This document shows positions 36,525 to 46,906 of a stretch of DNA of 64,000 nt, one piece after another. The notes under the pieces were generated by a model that was given only the letters and a program-made list of their open reading frames with translations, was not told the origin of the DNA and ran no database searches. The stretch spans positions 43,622,683-43,686,682 of the forward strand of contig OY288250.1 of NCBI GenBank assembly GCA_958450325.1. Reading direction: 5' to 3'. The first letter of the stretch is position 1, and each line of letters opens with the position of its first letter. Made by a program: the position numbers and the translations under genes. Origin of the DNA: Agrostemma githago. Taxonomy: Eukaryota; Streptophyta; Magnoliopsida; Caryophyllales; Caryophyllaceae.

Positions 36525-36890
36525 ATTCTTTGGAATAGGTTCCCTATCTATTCTTGGATTTTGCACATTATATTCTTTGGAACAGATCATGTATGTTCCT
36601 GGACTTTGCGTATTGTATACTTTGGAATAGATTCATGTCTATTCCGGGACTTTCCGTATTGCATTCTTTGGAATAAATCCTGTCTATTCAAGGACTTTGC
36701 ATATTGTATTCTTTGGAATAGATTCTTGTCTATTCCCGGACTTTGCATATTGTATTCTTTGGAATATATCATGTCTGTTCCTGGACTTTGCATATTGTAT
36801 TCTTTAAGATAAATTCTGACTATCTCTGGCCTTTGTGTATTGTATTCTTCGAGATGGGTTATGACCATCTCTGGACTTTTTCTTTATTGT
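36525..36890. repeat. Tandem repeat, about 46 bp, 8 copies
   Basis: Units containing ATTCTTTGGAATAGATTC and CTGGACTTTGCATATTGT start at 36525, 36572, 36617, 36663, 36708, 36754, 36799 and 36844 (45-47 bp). It lies between polypurine tract and antisense gene, the hypervariable 3' region where Tat elements commonly hold tandem repeats. Confidence 0.9.
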
Positions 36891-36974
36891 TGGAAGTGGA
36901 CCCCAGAGTCGAGTCTACTTCTGAGTAACTAAAATTTTGTGAGACGAACCCCTTGTAATAAGTTCTTCTCGGGT

Positions 36975-37085
36975 AACTTGGATCTGATTTAATCCCTTTC
37001 GGGTGGCTGTCTTTAATTGCATAAATCCCTTTCAGGTGGCTCTCTTGAATTGCATAAATTCCTTTCGGGTGGCTGTTTTGTCTTT
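36975..37085. repeat. Tandem repeat, about 36 bp, 3 copies
   Basis: Three copies of AATCCCTTTCGGGTGGCTGT with a TTTAATTGCATA linker follow the 46-bp array. 37086-37530 shows GCTGGGG-rich sequence with no gene. Confidence 0.85.
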
Positions 37086-37530
37086 TTTGGTAGTTGTATT
37101 TGCATTTTGATTTTTTTGGGATCGTTGCATAAACTATTGGCGAGTGCATAACTGTATTTGTATTGATTCTTGCTCTTTGTATCTTGGATTGGGGTTCACG
37201 GTTTCCCGCTGGGGGTGTAGGTTGTTTGCTTGAGCATTTGCTGGGGGTAATCGATTTGTACTCGTAATTCTATTAAAGGGTTTGCTACTTGCGCTTGGCA
37301 TTGCGAGAGTGGCTTGAATTGATTGATATTACTGGGGATTTACGTTGGTTTGCATAACAAGCTGTGCCGGCTTACGGGGTGCTCCGCTGGGGAGGATAGT
37401 ACGATCTGGATGACTTTACTGAGGATGATAATGGGGTTTGCTCATTGTTTCTTTTCTAATTGAAGAGTGTACGTCTTTCGGATACTTGGAAATGTGTCTG
37501 GATTAACCCGACTTTATTTTGGGCTGAAGG

Positions 37531-37645
37531 CTAGGCGCTTGTCCCCGGGCAGCCCGATACTGAGGCGCCTGGTCTCCATCGTTGCAGAAATCGAGATCCA
37601 GCGAGGAGGCGGTCAAAGTTTTGTTTTACCGACCCAGAATAAAAG
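37531..37645 (+). promoter_or_regulatory. Promoter of antisense gene 1
   Basis: GGCGCT at 37534-37539 and GGCGCC at 37564-37569 are exactly 30 bp apart. A TATA-like GAATAAAAG lies about 67 bp after the second site. A pyrimidine-rich leader then leads to the ATG at 37765. Confidence 0.5.
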
Positions 37646-37764
37646 CGCGACTTGAGGGGCGATGGTTCCTTCACTCCAAAAACCTAACGCCCACATTCTT
37701 TCGTCTCACATCTGTCTTTTCTCCATTATCACCGATTTCAAGCTCGATTTCTCTCAATCTCGAC

Positions 37765-40510
37765 GATGTCGACCCTTAGTAAGTGTTCTTTAGTCTTTAC
37801 TCACGATTGTCGATTTGAACTTGATTGGTGTGATTTTGAATTGAATTTGCTTAAACTCTAGAAATCGATTTGGGTGTTTTATTCTTGCTATGTTTTGATG
37901 CTTATTCTTTGTTCCCTTTTCGAATTAGGGTAGTATAGAACTTGTAGTGTAGTGGTTTGCATGAAATGGAAGCTTGAAGGTCCTTTAATGGCCTCCCATG
38001 GCCAAATCTCGAAAATTAGGGTTTAGGGACCGATTTTCCAATTGTTCTCGCACTCGACTCTTGTAAACATGTTAGTTTCTTGCTTATGACATTGTGGATA
38101 GCTTGTATGTCGATTTTCGTGATCCAGAATGCACTCTAAGTCATTTTCTGTGAGATTGTGAGGCTTACTACGGACCAAATGAGACCGAACGATGTCGGAT
38201 TTTCCCGAAACCACTTTTATTGCGACCGGGGATGAAAGTAGGTGCTAGTGGGCATTCGGAAGTTTGATATCTTGCTTAAAACTTTTCAGCTTATTTTGAC
38301 CTGTTTAGACTAACCTGACTTGACCCGGGGTGTTTATTTTCCTTTGCCTTACAGCTGGAGAGAGGATGAGACATCCATATGAGGTCCCTAGAGTTTGAAC
38401 GACCGGCGAGGCTTTCGTTTTGAGTTCTTTGACTCGCCGTATGGCCCGCAAAAGATGTCGGAGTGCCCATTTCCCTCGACTTGAGCCCGGGGTGGTAAAT
38501 GAAGCTCATTTTGACCGAGTTAAAAGGCGTGCATTGCCTGTGACGGTCCAGAGGAGAAGGCAGGTACCTAGGCCTGCTGACGAGGCCAAGGAGGTCGTTT
38601 ACGTAAATCACATCTGGGTTAGGGGCTGGAATGGACTGCAACTGTTGCTCCGTCCAGATTTGCACGTGTCGAGCCGTACCATTAACGACGGTGCAGGACG
38701 CCCATCTGTGGTTGTTGTATTTCCTAGGCTCGACCACTTCTCGGACAAGGGCGAGATGTTTAGTACTAGGATTTTGCCTTTCCTGGCTAACCTGAGTCAG
38801 CTGGACCAATTTGACTAGGTGACAACGAGTTTTGCGGAGAGAACCCACTGTTTTGCAGGCTATGGTGAGGGCGCAAAGGGTGGCCTCAGACTTAGATCAG
38901 TCATACCCATCGTGGGTCCAGGTCTCGTGCTGGAGGTTAGTTGCTTGACTCGAATTTGGTTTGGATCTGGTTGGTTTTGTTTTGTTTGTTGACGGTGTCT
39001 TGGGTTTTGCAAGCTTGGATTTATTCTTATTTTCCGTATTTGGCACCTAAGACGGTGCAGGTTCTCCCAGCTAGTTTCCTGGCTGGGATCAAGTGGACGC
39101 TGGATCAGACCAAGACGACTACGAGCCACTATTCGACGGAGATCGTGCTGCTGAACCAGGTACGCCTCGAGGATGTAGGTTTTCCCCTTTATTTTATTTC
39201 CTAGATAGCCCCCATGGTTTAGGAGTTTTGATATGCAATGTATGTTTGGTTTTGTAGTTTGTGGCCCGTCCTTGGGCCAACTATATAGGCTTGCTCGGGT
39301 ATGTGGGGGAAGAATTAAGGTCGAGGAGCTATCAGAGGAAGCTCCTCCCCGCGCTATTCCGCCCGGTTTGGTATCTGGGGGGAGAGGCTAGTGCGTCATT
39401 GCCTCTATGACGAGTTCAGGGTGCCGGTTGACCCTCCCGGACCATGTTTAGGCCTCCGACTACGGCTGTGGCCCGCGGGGATAGCGATGGTGAGAGTGGC
39501 GACGCGTTACTGGTGCCCGGTGCCTCGTACATGTCTCATGTCTGCCAGCGGTTGGCTTGTCACCATATTGTTGTAAGCATTTGGTTGTTTTTTTTGTTCG
39601 TTTCTGTTTTGTAGTGTGGGTTTGTCATGTTCTGAAATTGTGTGTTTGTTATTCTAGCTGGCCGTTCCAATTGATGTCGTTCAACGTCCAGACTTCCGCT
39701 TGACACTACTCAGAGTAGATGCGGCCGTGGTGACCTTCACTAAGCCTCTTCCTCCCTGCTCCATGGAAAAGTTGGAAGCCGGGATGGAATGGCGTGACCG
39801 AGTGTACCGGGTAAGTTGTTTGTGGTTTTGCTTTGAGGTTGCTTTTGTTGGTTAGGTTTTCTCTACTAACTTGTTTGGTTTTGTTGTTCAGGTTTCGTCG
39901 GTTACCCATCAGCAGTTATGGCGGGCTGAGAACCGCTTCCGGACCTACGCATTAGGGAGGAATCTCGTCTCGGCTCGCGAAACGTCGAGGCCTCGATCGG
40001 TAAGTATTGTTTCTGTAGGTGGTGTTAGGCTCGTTATTCTGTCTTGCGTTTTCTAAGGGATAATATGTCTTTTGCAGGACATTCTTGACATGGTAGCGCA
40101 GTTGGGAGTGCGGATAACTGAGCTCGAGGCGGCTAAGCTTAGTATGATCCAGTCTCTGCGGGCTCGGGATATCGAGAACATTAGGCTGAAGGAATAACTG
40201 GCCCGATTTCAGGGTGAGGCCTCGGTGTAGGGCGAGGCTAGGGCTGGAGCGGAGGCTAGAGCAGCGACAAAAGTTAAGGTAGAGACTGTGGTTGTGGCTG
40301 AGGATCAGGCTACCTATGTTACCGAAGAAGTCAGGCCTTCAGGAGGGGTTCCTAGTTCGAGGCTACCGTGGATTTGCTCACTAGTCTAGGCCGGTCGGCG
40401 GATGACGGGACGGGGTCTCCTAATTTCGACCTGGAGGATCTAGGCTTAGATGATAACGTAGGTGAGCTTTTTTTGGTTGTAGCGGCTGCCTCTAGAAGTC
40501 CTCCCTAGTT
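37765..40510 (+). pseudogene. Antisense gene 1 of Tat-A: plant mobile domain-like protein
   Basis: The gene starts ATGTCGACCCTTA/GTAAGTG (first intron) and resumes after TTACAG at 38356. Coding blocks, each bounded by GT/AG: ARKRCRSAHFPRLEPGVVNE and KGEMFSTRILPFLANLSQ (38440-38815); AWIYSYFPYLAPKTVQVLPA (39010-39160); FVARPWANYIGLLGYVGEEL (39258-39400); LAVPIDVVQRPDFRLTLLRV (39658-39810); VTHQQLWRAENRFRTYAL (39893-40000); and a C-terminal coiled coil, VAQLGVRITELEAAKLSM (40078-40330). The W-Y-FPYLAP pattern fits the plant mobile domain (aminotransferase-like) family. A few in-frame stops make this copy defective, but the exon-intron structure is well kept. Confidence 0.6.
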
Positions 40511-41180
40511 TGTAAACTCGGTTCTGTATTGGATTTGTACATTTGTTTATTTGACCAAACTTTTACGTGATCGACTCGCTTTGAATCCCTGAAATGTTAG
40601 CTTAGGTAACAAGTAATCACGCGAGCACTCCAAGGTTGATTTGTTTATGGTTGATCCGCGATTTAAGGTGTTTTGAATTGAAAGAGAGCGCGAAAATATT
40701 TTTCGGGATGATTAAAATTTGCTTAGTTTGAGCCTGGAATTGGATCAAGTAGAACTTCGATTAAAACGTTTGACTTGGAATGTGCAAAACATGTATAAAG
40801 CATTTTATGATTAAACATTTTGACTGAGTGTGTGTGCAATGCTATAGACGTGTATAGTCGTGTTTGGATGATGACACTTGTGTACAAAGTGGAATAATAA
40901 AAAAAAGTTAGACCCCTTTTTATGCTTTATTGACAATGTCATGTAGAGCTACAACACACCTAGGTGGGGTAGCTTATCCCCCAAAGAATTTATTTTAAAA
41001 AAAGTCTATGTCCGGTGGATCGGGGTGACAAAAATGAGTCGTCCGTTGCTGATAAAGAGGAGTCCCATTGTTGCATTGTACTTGTATCGTGCTTTTGAGC
41101 TTTCGAAAAGGAGGTGACTGATTTAGGAAGCCATTTCTATCGCTCAAGGTCGTCGAATAGTAGCGGGATGAGGCACGGCA
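40511..41180. other. Spacer between antisense genes
   Basis: No coding signal on either strand apart from compositional frames. It contains AT-rich sequence and leads into the promoter of the second antisense gene. Confidence 0.4.
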
Positions 41181-41184
41181 CGTT

Positions 41185-41345
41185 GGGCGGCCTGAAACAT
41201 AGGCGTTGGTCCTTCGGCGACCTGGTGTTCTGGCGCCTGATTCCGGGCGGATCAACCCTTAAGCGCCTGGCCTGGGGTGGCCAGGTTCTCGATTATGGAA
41301 ATTTTTCTAATTTTCTAATTACGACGCCAATGTAGCTATATATGG
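41185..41345 (+). promoter_or_regulatory. Promoter of antisense gene 2
   Basis: GGCGTT at 41202-41207, GGCGCC at 41232-41237 and AGCGCC at 41262-41267 are exactly 30 bp apart. Weaker GGCGxCC-like copies lie roughly halfway between them. A TATA box, CTATATATGG (41336-41345), lies 68 bp after the last site, nearly the same gap as in antisense gene 1. The ATG is at 41420. Confidence 0.6.
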
Positions 41346-41419
41346 GTTATAGGTGTTCTCTTTTAGACATAATTAACACCCAAGTGTTTCTTGGTAGTTC
41401 TTCTTTGATTTAACAAGTC

Positions 41420-42885
41420 ATGTCGGATTTTGGCCGTCTTTTGATTGAGTGGATGAATTCCTTCAAGAAGGGTGAACTTGAAGATTTGTTAAGTGACGCT
41501 TTGTCTGCTATTACGTCATTGAAGCAAATTAAAGTACAAGATGACTTCTTAATTGCATGTTTGCGCTTTTGGAATGCTAAGTATCATGTTTTTGCATTTT
41601 CGAGGGGTGATGTGTGTCCTCTACTCGAGGAGATAGACGCAATTGGAGGGTGGTATTTGTTTCACCCTTTTATCCCGGTTCAAGGTGATGTTCCCGTAGA
41701 GTGGTTTTTGGATATTCCTTTACCGGAAGAGGCGGAAGTTTTCTTTGGTGATGGTGGTATTAATTTGGAGCGTCTTATTATAGAATTCTCACGGAAGGAC
41801 GCTTATTGTGTTTCACCTCTAGCTCGCAAGCGTGAGCTTAGCATTGCAATAGTGTGCTTCTTTTTGTTTGAGGATGCATCTGTGCATGTTGGTTGGGGTA
41901 ATCCCCGGGCTGTTGACGTTGTAATGGAGATGGAACATGGGTGATCACCCTCTTGGCTTATGTTAGTTGAGCTTATAATCGGTCACGACACGCGCGCACG
42001 AATTCATCGTGCTCCATTTCGTGGTTCCAGAACCATTTTGCAGGTATGTTATGGTGCAATTTTTTTTACTTTATTCGAATTCGTCCTAGTTCGAAGTTGT
42101 GACATTGTGTTGTATTGTGTAGGTTTGGCTGCAGGAGAGACTACGTCTAATCGAGCCACCTCGGCTTATCGAGTGTTATAACTGTAAGAGGCTTGCTATG
42201 CAGAGTGTAGTACGCCTCTGGGATTTTAGTAGCTCCGAAGACAAGTGGTTGTCTCGTCTGCATGCTGACGGAGGGATCGCCAGTAGATGGATTGTCCTAT
42301 GGTGGCATGTTAGGAGAAATATCGGTCTCCCGTTCTTATCATCGGCCTGTATTATGCATACTTTTTCCTTGAGTGCATGTGTCTACGTTTATCCGAACAG
42401 GTTGACACCTAATGGGCGGGGCCCAAACCATTCCCGAGGTTGACACTACTGTTATTGATTCCCATTCGTGGGGAAAGGATGCTCTTACGGAATTCGAAAT
42501 GACCTGGAGATGAAGGACTATACATGTCGTCCCCAAGGTAAACACTCACTAGTCATCCCTCTCCTATGCTTGGTGGAAGGCTTTTGAAGATCCGATGGAA
42601 CGGGAGAGGTTAAGGACCGTGGAGGCTGCGGAGCTATAGAATAAGGAAGCTATGCGAGATAACGTCGCTAAGCGCCCGACCGAAGACAATGTTACCGATC
42701 CTAATACTGTCAATTCGTCCAAGCGGGTCAAGACAGACAAGACCCATATTAAAGACGCGGATGTGGAGGACACGTGGGATTGGCTTGGCCCACAATTGGC
42801 TGAAATGGTGAACACTTGTATTCGAGAGGCCCATGATGAGAGGCCTAAGGAAGCGCGCCCTAAGGGCAAAGGAAAGGAAAGATAG
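41420..42885 (+). pseudogene. Antisense gene 2 of Tat-A: DUF7745/plant mobile domain-like protein
   Basis: The first exon gives 174 residues: a helical N-terminus, then CLRFWNAKYHVFAFSRGDVC and PLLEEIDAIGGW, a block seen from memory in plant DUF7745/PMD-like proteins, and LARKRELSIAIVCFFLFEDA. A stop at 41942 interrupts, but coding character continues (RARIHRAPFRGSRTILQ) to a donor at 42042. After an acceptor at 42121 the next exon reads VWLQERLRLIEPPRLIE and WDFSSSEDKWLSRLHADGG. A Lys-rich tail ends at 42885 (RPKEARPKGKGKER). The gene at 60923 is a homologue. Function unknown. Confidence 0.6.
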
Positions 42886-42929
42886 ACCGGTAGGGCCCAC
42901 CCATTTATATTATGTCGTATTATGTAATA

Positions 42930-43018
42930 CTCCCTTCGTATCTATATGTTTGTCCACTATTTTTAATATATGTGGAGTATTATATTGAAAGTGGACGAAC
43001 ATATAGATACGGAGGGAG
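42930..43018. mobile_element. Stowaway-like MITE
   Basis: An 89-bp element begins CTCCCTTCGTATCTATATG and ends with its inverted copy, and is flanked by TA on both sides (42928-42929, 43019-43020). CTCCCTCCGT-type ends and TA duplication define Stowaway (Tc1/mariner) MITEs. The arms pair almost completely. Confidence 0.9.
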
Positions 43019-43190
43019 TACTATGTAGCGTATTAGTACACTCTAGTTTTCTGTAGAGTTTGCTGTTACTTTGTCTTTGCTTCCGAGGTATCCGGATGAT
43101 AATTGCTTGATGTGAAGGTATCGACGAAGGCTCGATTGCTTGATTTGCATTAATGAGAAGCACGCGTTTTTGTTTTTATTTTTATTGTGG

Positions 43191-43447
43191 TGGCTCGCAA
43201 CTCGATTCTTCGATCATTTTGCCCGGAGCGCTCTTTCGGGTTTTCACTCTGCCTCGGCTCACCGTTTTGCTTTTTTTTTTTTTTATGGCTTGCAACTCGA
43301 TTCTTCATGTTGCACCCGGAGCGCCCTTTTGAGTTTTCACTCCGTCCTCGACTCGTCATTTTTTTTATGGCTCGCAACTCGATTCTTCATTTTTCCCGGA
43401 GTGCCCTTTCGGGTTTTCACTCTGTCCTCGGCTTGTCGTTTTTGTTT
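43191..43447. repeat. Tandem repeat, 82-95 bp, 3 copies
   Basis: Copies start at 43191, 43286 and 43368 with TGGCTCGCAACTCGATTCTT, then CCGGAGCGCCCTTTCGGGTT and a T-rich linker of variable length. It lies between integrase and the antisense genes of Tat-A. 43448-43727 is unassigned spacer. Confidence 0.85.
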
Positions 43448-43727
43448 AGTGTGCTTCGTCATTGCAATCACTTGTTTATCGGAGCCTATGATGGGTGTCG
43501 ATTTGTCCACAAATCGATTGTAGACGATTTTGTTAGTTTGGCTGTACCCTCGAGAGGGCTGCCTACGTATCCATGGGTAGAAGGAATCAAATCGTGTTCG
43601 TAGTTCGTAAAGTGTGAGTGATTTTTGGTGCTTTAGACTCGTTATGCCAATTATCGATGCGGCATATTTAGAGTGTTTTGCATGGGTTTTCACCCTACTT
43701 TAAAGATCATGAAAGGATGTTAGGAGG

Positions 43728-44880
43728 CTAAGAGTAATAGTGTTTAAGCCGGTCCATGTTGGTAGGGGTTGAGAACTTTTGTCTGTCTAGATCTGTGATT
43801 GTCGCGACGCCTCCTGTGAGTATTTTCTTGACAAGGTAAGGACCTGCCCAGTTCAGTTTAAACTTTCCCCTAGGGTCGACGGGAAGTGGGACTCTAATGG
43901 ACTTAACCACTAAATCTCCCTCTTGTATGTTATGAGAGTTAACTCGTTCGTTGAAGGGTCGTTGTATTCTCTGTTGGTAGGCTTGCACATTGGATAGTGC
44001 GTGTATTCTACGCTCATCTAAAAGGACTAGCTCCTCATAACGTTTTTGGTTCCATTCCTCTTCGAGAATGCCGCTCTCGGCTAGTATTCTTAGAGAGGGT
44101 ATTTCTAAATCTATTGGTTGTACTACTTCCGAACCGTAGGTTAGGTAGTATGGTGTGGCTCCCGTGGGAGTTCGGTATCCTCATAATGCGAATGGTATTT
44201 TGTTGAGCCAGTCCCAATAATTGTCTATCATCTTCTTAAGGATGGTGATGATGGTTTTTTTTACTTCCTCTACAGCTCCGTTTATTTGAGGCCTATAGGG
44301 TGAAGATTTGTGTCGTTGGATTTTGTATTTGTCTAGGAGTACTTGGGTATCGACCCTAAAATGAGCCCCCTGATCACTGACAATCTCGTGTGGTATGCCA
44401 TAGCGGCAAATGATGTTGTTTTGTAGGAATTTGACTACTTGTTTGGTGGTTAATATTGTATAGGATTACTTCTACCCCTTTGGTAAATTAATTAACAACT
44501 ACTAGTATGAAACAGTGTCCGCCAGTTTCGGATGGGTGTACCTTTTCTATTATGTCTATTCCCCAGGTGGAGAATGGCCAGGGTGTGGTTGTAGTGTGGA
44601 GTGGGTAAGGTGGTATATGTTGGATGATGGCAAATATTTGGCAGTTGTGACAGTGACAGACATGATGCTGGCAATCTGCTTCTAAGGTTATCCAGTAGTA
44701 TCCTAGCCTCATTATTTTACGGGCTAGTGTGTGCGCCCTCATGTGGGGTCTACATTCCCCGTCATGTACATCTTCCATGACTCTTTTGGATTGGGTTTTG
44801 TCTACGCACCTATGGAGTACTTCTTGCGGGGTTTGTTTGTATAATAGCATTTGGTTTATGATGTGGTGGGTGGCGAGCAT
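43728..44880 (-). pseudogene. Tat-A integrase
   Basis: From 44880 leftwards: zinc-binding region ending in HHVCHCHNCQIF, core start WPFSTWGIDIIEKV with the first Asp, then (with frame changes between 44487 and 44000) SDQGAHF and GAVEEVKKTI carrying the other two catalytic residues. The C-terminal part (43988-43728) reads FKLNWAGPYLVKKILTGGVA and ends near the conserved NMDRLKHYY. All three acidic residues appear to be present, but stops and shifts make it non-functional. Confidence 0.7.
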
Positions 44881-45059
44881 TCTTAAGGCTCGTTTGCTTT
44901 TGGTGTTTTTATTGGGTAGGTATGATCCGTCGATTTTGAAATCTACGATCGTTTTCTACCAGGGCTCTTCGAGGGTGTCATTGATGTCGATGTTGTGGAT
45001 GTAAGTTGGTTGTTCGCTCGTCTCCACACGGATGGGCATGGAGAAGAGGTTATCGAGCA

Positions 45060-45605
45060 TGTTTATTAGTCAGGCTAGTTTGTATAGTGCGTCCGCAAAT
45101 TGGTTTTCCTCACGCGGGATGTGTACAAAGTTGATTTCGGTGAACTCTCGAGAAATTGTTTCGATTTCAGTTTGATATGGAGCTAGGCTTCGATGTAAAC
45201 CTTCCAAATGCATGTGGCTTGGTTGACTACTAGAGATGAATCTGCGTGGACCTTAAGGCTCTTAATTCCTAGTGTTACTGCGGCTTGCAGTATTATTAGG
45301 CAGGCCTCATATTTGGCTACGTTATTGGTTATTGGGAAGTCTAGTTTTATGAACATGGGTGTATGGTCACCTTGTGGGGATATTGAAAGGATTCCTACAC
45401 CGTAGCCCCTCATGCTTGAGGCACCATCGAAATATAGGTCCCACGACTCATCGTTGGCGAATAGGATGTCCTCATCAGGGAAGGATAATTTGTCAGTTGA
45501 CTATGTATCCTCTATTGGGTTTTCTGCTAGGAAGTCAGCTACGACTATTCCTTTGATGATCGTAAGGGGTGTATAGGTTAGGTTGAATTCTGTGAGTGTT
45601 TGCTA
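45060..45605 (-). pseudogene. Tat-A RNase H
   Basis: Upstream connection LTYTPLTIIKGIVVADFLAE is followed by WDLYFDGASSMRGYGVGILS, PITNNVAKYEACLIILQAA and LKVHADSSLVVNQ, the Asp-Glu-Asp pattern of the archaeal-like RNase H of Tat elements. A stop interrupts before 45183 and the frame continues to about 45060. Reverse transcriptase is missing upstream: sequence beyond 45605 no longer resembles pol. Confidence 0.65.
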
Positions 45606-46142
45606 TCACGTTCTTGGTTAGGGTGAGATAAAGTGGGCCGTTGGTTGATGCCCTTATGCTTTAAGGTTTGTTTGATTCCTATCGATAAATTGCATAGTAT
45701 CGAGTTATAAGAGAGAAGTGTTTGTTTTAAATCAAGAAATTGTTGAGGCGTATAGTAAGAAAAAGAAAAAGTTTATTTCTTTTATTGATAACAATACGAG
45801 ACAACATGTTTCAGATATGACTTTGGGGGAGGGCGTAGGGAGAGGCCCCTCTACGTCCGACTTGCAAAAAGAAAAAGAAAAAAAAAATGTATTATGTTAT
45901 TAAGTCTTCACCTTAAGACCATCTAGACTTTGACTCGGACCGAGTTTATGTGCCACAATATTTAGACTACCCCATGGGAAAAGCACCTTGATAGCACCAT
46001 CCGACTTTGTTTTTGCATACTCGTTGGTGGTGACTACCATGGATGTAGCGAACTTTCCGTTGACATCCTCAAGGGTGAGGCGCATGGTACGTGGCTTCAC
46101 GGGGGGAAAGGTCCCAACATCCACAAAGTCTTGGATGTCGTG
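45606..46142. other. Unassigned sequence between Tat-A pol and the solo LTR
   Basis: Not recognisable as reverse transcriptase. It contains an A-rich stretch (45750-45890) and one unidentified minus-strand frame (45900-46124). It may be a gag-side fragment joined by deletion, or another relic. Confidence 0.3.
45900..46124 (-). CDS. Unidentified 74-residue frame
   Basis: The translation includes MRLTLEDVNGKFATSMVV and NIVAHKLGPSQSLDGLKVKT and has a protein-like composition without low-complexity runs. I recognise no family. It is cut close to its start by the LTR at 46143 and may be an exon of the element into which that LTR inserted. Confidence 0.25.
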   Translation of the reverse strand: MDVGTFPPVKPRTMRLTLEDVNGKFATSMVVTTNEYAKTKSDGAIKVLFPWGSLNIVAHKLGPSQSLDGLKVKT

Positions 46143-46906
46143 TGTAACACCCCGTATTTTTGACCATTTTAGTTATTTATAATAACGATTAATATTAATA
46201 AATCGAATCTCGACAAACTATTTTATATAGTAATATTAAATTCTTGTGCCTTTGGAACCTTTCTATTTCACTTCATTGTTTGCAAAACTGAAATTTCTAT
46301 CGTTATCGCAATTTTGCGCGATTTCGTAAAATGGTTTCTATTTTCTCATACGGACTCTGATTGAGGCGTTTCAAAAGCCTATATTTATTAATTTTCCAAG
46401 ATCAACACAATGGTGATATTCGAAATTACAATTTATAAGTTCATCATAAAAATATTGTACTGGACAACTCCTTTACTACGAAAATCGTCACCCGACGAAT
46501 CGTTTCTCGACATTCGATTTCTGTACTTCTTTCCTAACCATTGTGTGACCAAATAAATTCAAAAAAATCACCCTAAGGCATGCCATACCGTCACTTTGAA
46601 GTCCAAGCCTCAAAATATGCTTTTCTAATCAAAAACACCAAATAGGGTAATGTACCTCTTAAAGTATGATTAACTACTTTGAGTAATTGTCAAATTCTTA
46701 TCCACCCTTTGCTCCCCCATCATTTGGACGACCAAGAGCCATATAAACTGCTTCATATGCCCATTTATATTGCTTATTCATCCATCTTTTACCCTCCTTC
46801 AACTCCCTTCAAAAAACCAAAGAAAACAACACAAGTTTTCACAAGTTTTTTTTTTTGGTAAAGGGTAAGTATATATATGCCGTGTTAACAATTACAAAGA
46901 ATATGA

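Larger units (their letters stand above)
35269..46142 (-). mobile_element. Tat-lineage Ty3/gypsy element (Tat-A) with antisense genes
   Basis: Read on the minus strand the order is RNase H (45605-45060), integrase (44880-43728), a non-coding region with tandem repeats, a polypurine tract (36221-36231) and the 3' LTR (36220 leftwards). On the opposite strand two genes lie between integrase and LTR, matching the antisense extra ORFs reported for Tat elements. The 5' half is missing; the element ends against another LTR at 46143. Confidence 0.75.

Noticed and set aside
36459..36868. Overlapping frames of 93-117 residues on both strands
   Set aside because: They are open only because the 46-bp tandem array is stop-poor; no domain is present.
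38291..38848. 185-residue minus-strand frame
   Set aside because: It lies opposite the antisense gene 1 exon, which has splice sites and a recognisable family pattern; the minus frame is its shadow.
43140..43693. Frames of 75-138 residues on both strands
   Set aside because: They follow the 82-95 bp tandem repeat and overlap each other; no protein family fits.
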